This document shows positions 1 through 6,483 of a stretch of 10,582 nt of DNA, piece after piece; positions within the stretch are counted from its first letter, which is position 1; each line of letters begins with the position of its first letter. Source of the stretch: Gemmatimonadota bacterium (lineage in GTDB: Bacteria; Gemmatimonadota; Gemmatimonadetes; Palauibacterales; Palauibacteraceae); NCBI GenBank assembly GCA_016649455.1, contig JAENXO010000048.1, positions 1 to 10,582 of the forward strand. Direction: 5' to 3'. The notes beneath the pieces were generated by a model, which saw only the letters and a list, made by a program, of their open reading frames with translations, was not told the origin of the DNA and did no database searches. Position numbers and translations under genes: made by a program.

Positions 1-1726
1 CGAGCCACTCCTCGCCGAACTGGCTCGCTTCGGTCTGAAGCAGTATCGAGTTGGCAACGGCCTGGCGCAGACGTTCCTGCGCCTCCTGTAGCTCCAGCTC
101 CCATTCTTCGTACCCGTCCGGCAGATTCAGCTCGTAGTTCATCGGGTCAAGCAGAACCCGGAAGAACATCCTGGAGTTGTTCGCCTCGAAATAGTTCTGG
201 TCGAGGAAGATGAAATACTGCGGAAGCACGTGGGTCTCATCGTACTCCTCGATCCGCTCGGTCATGGCCCGGATGTACCCGCGTACTGTCTGCTTGAATG
301 CGACTTCGTCAGGCTTCCCCTGGCCGTTGTTGCCCCGGTAGTCATGAATCCACAGCACGTGATAATCTCGTGCCTCGTGGACCGAGCGGAAGAACTCGAG
401 CTGGAACTCCTCGTTCAGCACGTACTGGGTGCGATTGCCTCTCTTGAACGTCTGTTTTGTGCCGAGCTCGATGAGCGCGCGCATCTCGTCGCCCGTGTCG
501 TGGTCTTCGGCGCGCAGCGCGAGCTGTAGCGGGAGCCACACGAGTCGGCTGTCATCCCACCGCTCCTTCTGGAATTCACGCACTTCCTCCGCTATCTGTC
601 CGAGCTCCTGGAAAGTCCAGTACACCTGCTCGTACCGGTCCATCGTGATGCCACTGTCCTGAAGGATCCAGCGCCCGAATTCGGAGTGTGCATCCGAGAG
701 GTACTGGTCCAGGCCGTCGTGTGACTTCCGCTGCCCGAGAAGCTGGTCGTACGGAATCAGGACTCTCTCGAGCAGGATCCGCCGGGCAGCCGCTGAAATC
801 GCGCGACCCTGTTCGGTGCTGCCACTCTCGGTGGCACCGGCTCCGCCCGCGGCGAGCGAGAACGCCCGGTCAATCTCGTCGTGATAGGCTTCGATTTCTT
901 CGTTGAGGCTTCGGCCGTTCGGGAACCTGACATCCGCGGTCGAGAGACGATCCTGGATGCGGGCGATCTGGCCGGCGTACTTCTCTTCCGGCTTGTCTCC
1001 GCCCGTGTCGGTGAGCGGCATCGAGAGCTCGGTAATCCACATCGCGCCATCCCGGACGAATCCGATCGTCTCGTCGAGTCCGGCCGGCCTGGTCGCCAGA
1101 TCTGTCAGCTGGATCGGCGGAGTGTCGAGTTCGACGGCATCCCGCTGCGGACGGGTTTCTCCACTGTTCCTGCTCCACAGCGGAACGTTTACGCCTACCG
1201 CGAACGTGTTGTCGAATCCCGGCAGGTAGTCGAAGCGGACCTGCGATCCCCTCCCGAAGATCCCCGTCCGGCGGAACGGAATCTCGAGTCTGAGCAGCCA
1301 GGACCAGCGATTGTCGGCGATGTTGTAGTCCGCGCCGGTCGTGAAGTGCAAAGCGGGAATCGAGAACAGCGCTCGCCCCCCACCATCGAGCCCGTCGACA
1401 CCCCGGACCCCGCCGTAACCCTCGACGCCGATCGCGGCCACTCCGGCTACCGGACTCATCAGGTCCTTCAGAATGCCGGCGTGGCCAAGCACCTGTGCCT
1501 GACCGGTGGAGTCTCCCGGGGTATACCAGCCTATGGTTCCTCCGGCGTGTCCCTTCCATACCGGTGGCATCCCCAGCTGGAACACCTCGCCCCCGCCCTC
1601 GGGTGGTCGGTCGGAGCGCGACTGCGCGGATGCGGTGGAGGGAGACACGATGGAAGGAAGCACGAGCGTCACCAGCACGAGAGCCAGCGAAGCGGCGAAT
1701 ACCGAGGGGAATCTCAAGGTCTTCAT
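1..1726 (-). CDS. Large exported protein of unknown function, 3' end outside the window
   Basis: The frame is open from an ATG at 1726 to the left edge, giving at least 575 residues with no stop. A GGAGGA ribosome binding site at 1737-1742, ten bases before the ATG, supports this start. Residues 1-34 form a Sec signal peptide: Lys2 and Arg5, a long hydrophobic core, and a predicted cut after Ala-Ser-Ala. Residues about 126-183 alternate aromatic and polar residues like strands of an outer-membrane or lectin-like beta domain. Residues about 270-400 are charged and helix-rich. Around residue 455 there is a distinctive segment, YHVLWIHDYRG, in a part resembling an alpha/beta fold, followed by a Gln/Glu-rich helix near the edge. 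The protein probably acts in the periplasm or at the envelope. I do not recognise the family. A phospholipase D-like C-terminal domain is one possibility, but any HKD motif would lie beyond the window, so no function is assigned. The gene is preceded by a 413-base gap and probably has its own promoter. Confidence 0.85.
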   Translation of the reverse strand, partial: MKTLRFPSVFAASLALVLVTLVLPSIVSPSTASAQSRSDRPPEGGGEVFQLGMPPVWKGHAGGTIGWYTPGDSTGQAQVLGHAGILKDLMSPVAGVAAIGVEGYGGVRGVDGLDGGGRALFSIPALHFTTGADYNIADNRWSWLLRLEIPFRRTGIFGRGSQVRFDYLPGFDNTFAVGVNVPLWSRNSGETRPQRDAVELDTPPIQLTDLATRPAGLDETIGFVRDGAMWITELSMPLTDTGGDKPEEKYAGQIARIQDRLSTADVRFPNGRSLNEEIEAYHDEIDRAFSLAAGGAGATESGSTEQGRAISAAARRILLERVLIPYDQLLGQRKSHDGLDQYLSDAHSEFGRWILQDSGITMDRYEQVYWTFQELGQIAEEVREFQKERWDDSRLVWLPLQLALRAEDHDTGDEMRALIELGTKQTFKRGNRTQYVLNEEFQLEFFRSVHEARDYHVLWIHDYRGNNGQGKPDEVAFKQTVRGYIRAMTERIEEYDETHVLPQYFIFLDQNYFEANNSRMFFRVLLDPMNYELNLPDGYEEWELELQEAQERLRQAVANSILLQTEASQFGEEWL

Positions 1727-2064
1727 GGACTCAATGTCCTCCGGGCGAGTCTTGGGACGGACTATCACACGCTTACGATGAAGGTCCGCCAGGCAGTCAT
1801 GAATCCCCGACAGTAAGGGGTATTTCAGGGACTGGAGACGGTGAGCAGGCGACTTTCCGATTCATCTGACAAGCTCAGGTTCATGTCGCCCAGCCATTCG
1901 ATGCCGATCCTGTAGCGCGTGCGAACGGGCACGGACGGGTAAGTCGCTGCAGCGCTATCACAAGCTGTAGGGTCGGTGCGATACAGGGCAAGTGGGACTT
2001 CGGGGCGTCCGCCCGCGGTTCTTGAGGACCCTGGCCTGGAGACCGGGCGGCCGCAATCAGACGG

Positions 2065-2097
2065 CAGGAGGGCATGGCGGTGTGCCATGCCCTCCTG
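2065..2097 (-). terminator. Perfect 14-bp hairpin downstream of the glycine-rich lipoprotein gene
   Basis: The arms 2065-2078 (CAGGAGGGCATGGC) and 2084-2097 are exact reverse complements, separated by the five-base loop GGTGT. The hairpin lies 42 bases beyond the stop codon of the gene ending at 2140. That position and the stable GC-rich stem suggest transcription termination or mRNA 3'-end protection. There is no clear T-run after the stem on the minus strand, so it is not a textbook intrinsic terminator. The stem could form on either strand. Confidence 0.6.
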
Positions 2098-2117
2098 GTT
2101 CAACGGTTTGAATTCGA

Positions 2118-2133
2118 GTCCGGTCGACCGGAC
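2118..2133. repeat. 16-bp perfect palindrome just after the lipoprotein stop codon
   Basis: GTCCGGTCGACCGGAC reads the same on both strands, with no spacer. It begins six bases after the stop codon at 2140-2142 and lies 20 bases from the 14-bp hairpin, so the two form a tandem pair of palindromes behind the same gene. It may be part of a composite terminator or a protein-binding site. Position alone cannot decide between these. Confidence 0.5.
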
Positions 2134-2139
2134 CGGTGA

Positions 2140-4164
2140 TCAGCAGGCAGCAGCCGCCGCGCAGGTGGCCTCAGAATCGACAGTTCCGTCGGCGCCGGGC
2201 GCGCCGGGAGTCTGGCCGCCGCCGGCCGAGGCACCGCCCGCTCCACCGCTTCCGGCGATGCCGCCGGAGTAGATGTTGTCGGTCAGGGTCGGCGCGCTGC
2301 CAGCCGTGGAATACACGCCTGCGGTGATTCCGCCGGCACCGCCGCCACCGGCACCGGAATGCCCGCCTCGTCCACCGGCGCCTCCAGCACCACCATCGCC
2401 GCTGTCCACTCCACTTCCGGATCCACCCGGTCCGCTGGCCCCACCTGCCTGGCCGGCACCCGCGTCGCCACCTGCGCCGCCGTCGGCGCCGGCTCCGAGC
2501 TGGATCTGATTCGACACCAGCGCGGGGCTGGACGAAATGAGGAACACTCCGAACGAGCCGCCACCCCCGAATCCGCCGGTTCCCATGGCGGTCGCGCCCG
2601 CGCCGCCTGCTCCGCCGCCGCCGCCACCTGCTCCGAACGAATCGATACCCGTATCACATCCACCGCTTCCGCTTCCGCCACCGCCGCCGGTTCCATCGGC
2701 CCCCGCGCTTCCCAGCAGGCCATCGGCTGCAGACCAGATATCGCCGATCAGCAGCCCGCCCGGCACCGCGCCGCTTCCCGACGCTCCGTCGGTTCCGGGC
2801 TGGCCGGCCTGGCCCGGCATGCCGGGCAAGCAGGCCGGGCTGCTCGAGCCACCAAGACCGAAGCCGCCGCCGAATGTCTCGGCGCTCGCTCCGGGCAGTC
2901 CGGGGGTCGCCGTCGCGTCGAACGTCAGCGGGTAGTTGGCACAGTCCGTATCGATGGTTCCGCCGTGTCCGCCAGCTCCGCCAGCGGCACCAGCGACCGG
3001 AGTCGTCGCGCCTGATCCACCGTTGCCACGCGTGCTGTCGTCGCATGCGGACGGCAATTCCTGGGCTGGTTGACCGATGCCCCCACCGGTCGCAGGAGAT
3101 CCAGCGGCCGGCAGACCGTCAGTACCGTCTGAGCCAGCGGCCCCGGCTCCGGATTGAATCGAGTTTCCACGGAATTCCAGGGCGAGGGTCGAATTCCGGA
3201 CGACGACGACGTATGAACTGCGTCCCTGGCCGCCCGGCAACGTGCCTGCCGCGTCCGGTCCGACGAGCGTCATGTCCGCCACGACCGTCGGCGCGCTCAC
3301 CGCGTCTGCGAGCAGCGTCAGGGCCTGGCCCTCGATCGCTCCATCGACGCCCGTGATTCTCGAAACATGTGTCCCTGGATCCCGGCTCCAGCCGGTGCCA
3401 GCATCGTATCCACCGTATACGCTCACGCCGTCTGCCAGCATAACCGACTCGGAGTAGTCGCCGGCCGCCACGTACACATTGCCCGCGCCGATCGTGGTCG
3501 CGCGTTCGACACCCCACTGAATCGTTGCGCACGCTTCGGCTATGGGGCCGCAGGTCGCAGAGTCGCTGCCAGACGAGGCGACGAACACGGCGTCCGCTTC
3601 GTCGCCGTCGATTCCATCGCAGTTTGAATCTGTAAACAGGTCATCTGGCAGATCCGCCGCGCCGGGATGTACCGCGGCGTCGCTGTCGTCACAGTCGATG
3701 GTCGAATCGAAGCCATCTTCGTCGAAGTCGACCAGGGGAGTCACGACCGTAAGCGTGGCGCACGGGCCGGCGCCCATGTTTCCGGCCTCATCCGTCGCCT
3801 CGACGCAGACGTCATAGTCTCCGTCCGTCGCCGGGGCCGGGAACGAAGCGGTGAGTTGCTCACGCGCTTCGTCGAAAGCGCCATCCGATGCTGCCATGGT
3901 TGCGGAGCCGCCTGGTACCAGCCTCCATTCGGCGGACGCAATCGTGGATCCGCCCAGCGTCGCGTCATCCGCCGTCGCCTCGATCGTGATCTCGATGCCT
4001 GGGGCTGCCGTGTTCGGTGTCAGAACCACGTTACTGACATCCGGCGCATCCGCATCCGACACGGCAAACACTACGTCTTCCCCACGAAACGGTGGGTCAC
4101 ACGCGGTGAACATCAGGACTGGGATGAGCGCCCATCGAAGCGACCTGCGACTGGACTTGAACAT
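2140..4164 (-). CDS. Glycine-rich lipoprotein with MopE-type metal-binding motif and beta-helix-like rungs
   Basis: The 674-residue product starts with a lipoprotein signal peptide: Arg/Lys-rich N-terminus, hydrophobic core, and lipobox Met-Phe-Thr-Ala-Cys with the lipidated cysteine at residue 22. Residues about 40-141 look like an Ig-like domain (VSNVVLTPNTAAPG, then DYDVCVEATDEAGN). Residues 146-188 match the Asp-rich MopE-type putative metal-binding motif: DFDEDGFDSTIDCDDSD, then HPGAADLPDD and SNCDGIDGD. From about 193 the sequence resembles the start of right-handed beta-helix or DUF1565-type proteins (VFVASSGSDSATCG, ACATIQWGVERA). Residues about 336-660 are dominated by Gly, Ala, Ser and Asp in GGxGG runs, broken by rung-like phrases such as GVFLISSSPALVSNQI and GVYSTAGSAPTLTDNIY. 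It ends Ala5-Cys. It is probably anchored to the outer membrane with a surface-exposed repeat region, perhaps adhesive or metal binding. That role is inferred from related proteins, not shown here. Translation starts at ATG 4164 with only a weak purine-rich site upstream. Confidence 0.88.
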   Translation of the reverse strand: MFKSSRRSLRWALIPVLMFTACDPPFRGEDVVFAVSDADAPDVSNVVLTPNTAAPGIEITIEATADDATLGGSTIASAEWRLVPGGSATMAASDGAFDEAREQLTASFPAPATDGDYDVCVEATDEAGNMGAGPCATLTVVTPLVDFDEDGFDSTIDCDDSDAAVHPGAADLPDDLFTDSNCDGIDGDEADAVFVASSGSDSATCGPIAEACATIQWGVERATTIGAGNVYVAAGDYSESVMLADGVSVYGGYDAGTGWSRDPGTHVSRITGVDGAIEGQALTLLADAVSAPTVVADMTLVGPDAAGTLPGGQGRSSYVVVVRNSTLALEFRGNSIQSGAGAAGSDGTDGLPAAGSPATGGGIGQPAQELPSACDDSTRGNGGSGATTPVAGAAGGAGGHGGTIDTDCANYPLTFDATATPGLPGASAETFGGGFGLGGSSSPACLPGMPGQAGQPGTDGASGSGAVPGGLLIGDIWSAADGLLGSAGADGTGGGGGSGSGGCDTGIDSFGAGGGGGGAGGAGATAMGTGGFGGGGSFGVFLISSSPALVSNQIQLGAGADGGAGGDAGAGQAGGASGPGGSGSGVDSGDGGAGGAGGRGGHSGAGGGGAGGITAGVYSTAGSAPTLTDNIYSGGIAGSGGAGGASAGGGQTPGAPGADGTVDSEATCAAAAAC
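2180..3160 (-). repeat. Low-complexity glycine-rich coding repeat region
   Basis: This part of the lipoprotein gene encodes roughly residues 336-660, in which Gly plus Ala make up most positions. The coding strand is rich in GGN and GCN codons, and the other strand therefore shows long CCN/GCN runs. The repeats are irregular rather than exact copies, which argues for an old, selected repeat domain and not a recent slippage expansion. The long apparent frames on the opposite strand (proline-rich) are by-products of this composition. Confidence 0.7.
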
Positions 4165-4240
4165 GTCTTCTTACCCCCGGAGTGCGTCTGTACCTGCGAT
4201 CCGAATCATCCGTAGTTGCAAGTGGGGTGCCCGCCGGAGT

Positions 4241-4310
4241 TAGTGTCAGAAAACAGATTATGTAGAATATGATAAGAAGTTATTCAGTAGTCTTATAACA
4301 TAATGAATGA
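4241..4310 (-). promoter_or_regulatory. AT-rich island, probable promoter region of the lipoprotein gene
   Basis: These 70 bases contain 18 G or C (26%), in sharp contrast to the GC-rich surroundings. The island lies 77 to 146 bases upstream of the lipoprotein start at 4164 and beyond the end of the DUF983 gene at 4411. On the minus strand it contains several -10-like hexamers, for example CATAAT (4257-4262) and TATAAG (4292-4297), but no well-spaced TTGACA-like -35. A promoter or an AT-dependent regulator binding site (for example for a nucleoid protein) is likely; the exact start is not determined. It implies a 5' leader of roughly 80 bases or more. Confidence 0.45.
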
Positions 4311-4410
4311 GCCCGATCGTAGTCCTCGGATTGCCTGCGGACTCGTCGCGCAGTGCAATGATGTGCCGCACGGAATGCCGCTGCGAGGAGAAAGGGGGGT
4401 GGAAGACGGG

Positions 4411-4797
4411 TCAGGAAGCGTCGCGGACCTTCGACCCCGGCAGCTGGCCGGTGTGGTACAGCAGCCAGGTCCAGGCGGCCTTACACTGCCTGAACGTGAG
4501 AAAGACCGTGGCAATCGTAACGGCAAGCCCGGCCCACACGGCCCACTCCGTTGGACCCAGAAAGAGGAACAGGGGCAACGCCGTGACGATCCCGGCAGCT
4601 CCGCCGAGCGTATAGCCGAGAACCATGGGCCCGCCGTACTGTGCGCCGTCCGTTCCAATCAGGTTCTGCCCGCACTCGAGGCAGGACTCGTGGAGCTCGT
4701 ATCCTTTCCGGAACAGGGAGCCCTGCAGACAGGCCGGGCAGACGAGCCGTAGCGTCACTCTCAGCAACGTTCGTGCTGGAGGTGGTTGTTCGGACAT
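4411..4797 (-). CDS. DUF983 family zinc-ribbon membrane protein
   Basis: The 128-residue product has the features of DUF983. An N-terminal zinc-ribbon-like part carries two CxxC pairs, Cys20/Cys23 in CPACLQGSLF and Cys39/Cys42 in CLECGQNL, followed by the family's Asp-Gly-Ala (TDGAQYGGP). Two hydrophobic segments follow, at about residues 57-80 and 84-103. It is expected to sit in the inner membrane with the metal-binding part in the cytoplasm. The biochemical function of the family is not known. The ATG at 4797 has no strong ribosome binding site, but no better in-frame start is visible. It is divergent from the DUF1835 gene, with about 120 bases between the two starts. The AT-rich gap beyond its 3' end separates it from the lipoprotein gene, so they are probably separate transcripts. 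Confidence 0.85.
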   Translation of the reverse strand: MSEQPPPARTLLRVTLRLVCPACLQGSLFRKGYELHESCLECGQNLIGTDGAQYGGPMVLGYTLGGAAGIVTALPLFLFLGPTEWAVWAGLAVTIATVFLTFRQCKAAWTWLLYHTGQLPGSKVRDAS

Positions 4798-4916
4798 GGC
4801 GCGCCGGATTCCAGTATCTGGCCGGGGGCTGAGCTACGCGGCGCTCGGGCAAGAGCGATCGACCGGGCCGCGAGACGTGTCCGAGTGTACGAAACTCCGA
4901 GTTGAAAGGCACGCCA

Positions 4917-5897
4917 GTGCTGCACGTCACGAACGGAGATTCCGCCGCGGAGCGGATTCGGGCCCTTGGACTGTCGGGCGATGTACTCCCATGGCGAGAC
5001 GTACTGCACGACGGTCCGGTACCGAGATGCGCGGATGACGCCGAGTTGCGCCGCGTCCGCGCCCGATTCCTGGCGGACTGCGGATGGACGGGGTACGACC
5101 AGGCGCTGGATGGTCTCCAGTCCCGTGATGTCCAACTGGGGCAGGCACTTGGATCGACCGAAGTCCAGCTGTGGTTCGAACCCGATCTGTATGACCAGCT
5201 TCAACTCCTGCAGGTCCTGGACTTCAGCCGCCGGCATGGCGGAGCGGCTCAACTGTTCCTGGTGTCGTCTGATGATTTCCTCGCCATGGCGACCCGCGAG
5301 CAGCTGCTGGCCTGGCACCAGGAGAGGGTCCGGGTAAGCGAGGCGCAGTTAGCGATCGGGACACGCGTGTGGAACGCGTTTCGGTCGCCGGATCCGCTGG
5401 AATTGGGTCGGCACGCCACAGAGGATCTCCAGATTCTACCATACCTCTCACAGGCGTTGAAGCGGCTGATCGAGGAATACCCGTCCGTGTCGGACGGCCT
5501 GGCGCGCTCGGAGCGGCAGGCGCTGGAAGCGATCCGGAGTGGGGCCTGCGTGGCGGAGGAAGCATTTCGTGCCGCTGCGGCGCAGGAAGAATTTTCTTAT
5601 CTCGGGGATGGTTCATTTGAGCGGTATCTCGTTCGTCTTGCTGCGGGCGAGACCCCGCTGATCAGATCCGTTGACGGTTCGACGATCGAGGAGGCCGAAC
5701 TGGACGATCCAGCCAGGAGCCTCTGGCGCCGGCCGCTGGCGTTGACGGAGTACGGGTCTGCGGTATTGGACGGACGCGTGAATCGCGAGACATTGTTGCC
5801 GTTGGACCACTGGATTGGAGGCGTCCACCTGTCGGCCGAGACACCGAGGTGGCGCCGGGATCCGGGTGGTGACACGCTGATAGTCAAGCAGAATTGA
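4917..5897 (+). CDS. DUF1835 domain-containing protein
   Basis: From the GTG at 4917 the product is 326 residues. The N-terminus has the DUF1835 signature: LHVTNGDSAAE at residues 2-12 and VLPWRDVLHDGPVP at 23-36. A middle part, about 60-180, is helix-rich with segments typical of the family (LWFEPDLYDQLQLLQVLDF). The C-terminus (LTEYGSAVLDGR, then HWIGGVHLS) resembles the winged-helix-like end seen in long DUF1835 proteins. It lacks a signal peptide or membrane segments and should be cytoplasmic. The molecular role of the family is not established. I prefer GTG 4917 because GAAAGG at 4904-4909 lies seven bases before it. A TTG at 4902 would add five residues but has no ribosome binding site. 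Only 16 bases separate its stop from the next gene, so it may lead a three-gene operon with the NTF2-like and hydrolase genes, though no functional link is evident. Confidence 0.88.
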   Translation: MLHVTNGDSAAERIRALGLSGDVLPWRDVLHDGPVPRCADDAELRRVRARFLADCGWTGYDQALDGLQSRDVQLGQALGSTEVQLWFEPDLYDQLQLLQVLDFSRRHGGAAQLFLVSSDDFLAMATREQLLAWHQERVRVSEAQLAIGTRVWNAFRSPDPLELGRHATEDLQILPYLSQALKRLIEEYPSVSDGLARSERQALEAIRSGACVAEEAFRAAAAQEEFSYLGDGSFERYLVRLAAGETPLIRSVDGSTIEEAELDDPARSLWRRPLALTEYGSAVLDGRVNRETLLPLDHWIGGVHLSAETPRWRRDPGGDTLIVKQN

Positions 5898-5913
5898 CCG
5901 ATCGGGATATGAG

Positions 5914-6483
5914 GTGAGAATGAGACGATTGAGCATCGTGACCGGCCTTGTCGGAGCCGTGGCTCTCATCGTACCACCGGCGTCGGCACAGGCGCCCGGG
6001 GAAGATGCGATTGCCGTGGCCGGGAGCTACGTGGACGCCATGCGGGCCAGCGACTTCGACCGGATGGCGACGCTCATGCACCCCGCGTCTCTCGCCGAGC
6101 TGCGCGAGATCTTCGCGCCAGTGCTCGCCTCGGGAACCGGGTCCGAGATCATTAGTGCGATCGGTCTGCCGCCGCCCGCCGAGCTCGCCGGAATGTCGGA
6201 CACGGAGTTCTTCTCCGCGTTCATGCGGGCGATCGTGTCTGGCGACTCCACGATGGCCGATGCCTTGCGGCAGGCCCATGCGGACCTGCTCGGTTCGGTG
6301 CCCGAAGGAGCCGACACGGTGCACGTGGTCTACCGGATGAGGATGAATGTCGAGGGAGTAGAGGTCAGCGAGATGGGTGTTCTGAGCCTCGGGCGGTGGG
6401 AGAACACCTGGCGGGGCCTGCTGGCCGGAGATCTCGCGGGACTGGCAGCCGTGTTTCAGGGAATCGCTGAGGAGGACGAATGA
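5914..6483 (+). CDS. Small exported protein, probable NTF2-like fold
   Basis: The 189-residue product has a Sec signal peptide (basic start, core around residues 8-20, predicted cut after Ala-Ser-Ala near residue 25). The mature protein opens with a helix, AVAGSYVDAMRASDFDRMATLMHP, typical of NTF2/SnoaL-like folds, which begin with a helix around a residue-use pattern of this kind. The end alternates strands (VHVVYRMRMNVEGVEVSEMGVLSL, then WRGLLAG). No catalytic residues can be assigned; many such proteins act as small binding or accessory modules. The start is either GTG 5914 or ATG 5920, which lies just after AGGTGA. The difference is two residues. Its stop TGA overlaps the ATG of the next gene (ATGA at 6480-6483), so the two are very likely translationally coupled and both are exported. 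It may assist the hydrolase, which is an inference from position only. Confidence 0.8.
   Translation: MRMRRLSIVTGLVGAVALIVPPASAQAPGEDAIAVAGSYVDAMRASDFDRMATLMHPASLAELREIFAPVLASGTGSEIISAIGLPPPAELAGMSDTEFFSAFMRAIVSGDSTMADALRQAHADLLGSVPEGADTVHVVYRMRMNVEGVEVSEMGVLSLGRWENTWRGLLAGDLAGLAAVFQGIAEEDE

Larger units (their letters stand above)
1727..2139. other. Non-coding gap of 413 bases between two minus-strand genes
   Basis: This stretch separates the stop of the glycine-rich lipoprotein gene from the start of the exported-protein gene. Its right end holds two palindromes listed separately. The rest should contain the promoter of the gene starting at 1726, but I see no convincing -35/-10 pair. A 92-codon minus-strand open frame starting with TTG spans 1825-2103. 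It lacks a usable ribosome binding site and recognisable similarity, and its first codons lie inside the hairpin, so I do not call it a gene. Confidence 0.6.

Noticed and set aside
870..1559. A 229-codon minus-strand frame
   Set aside because: It overlaps the exported-protein gene in another frame, is very Arg-rich, and shows no domain, as expected for an out-of-frame reading.
881..1816. A 311-codon plus-strand open frame
   Set aside because: It lies opposite the exported-protein gene, which has a ribosome binding site and signal peptide. The frame is a by-product of high GC.
1825..2103. A 92-codon minus-strand open frame in the 413-base gap
   Set aside because: It starts with TTG, has no usable ribosome binding site, its first codons lie in the terminator-like hairpin, and only its last third has codon use like a real gene. 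It could be a remnant but cannot be supported.
2273..3015. Proline- and serine-rich plus-strand frames
   Set aside because: They are the complement of the glycine-rich repeat of the lipoprotein gene and have no independent start signals.
4303..4752. A 149-codon plus-strand frame over the DUF983 gene
   Set aside because: The opposite strand has the CxxC pairs and membrane segments of DUF983, so this frame is a shadow.
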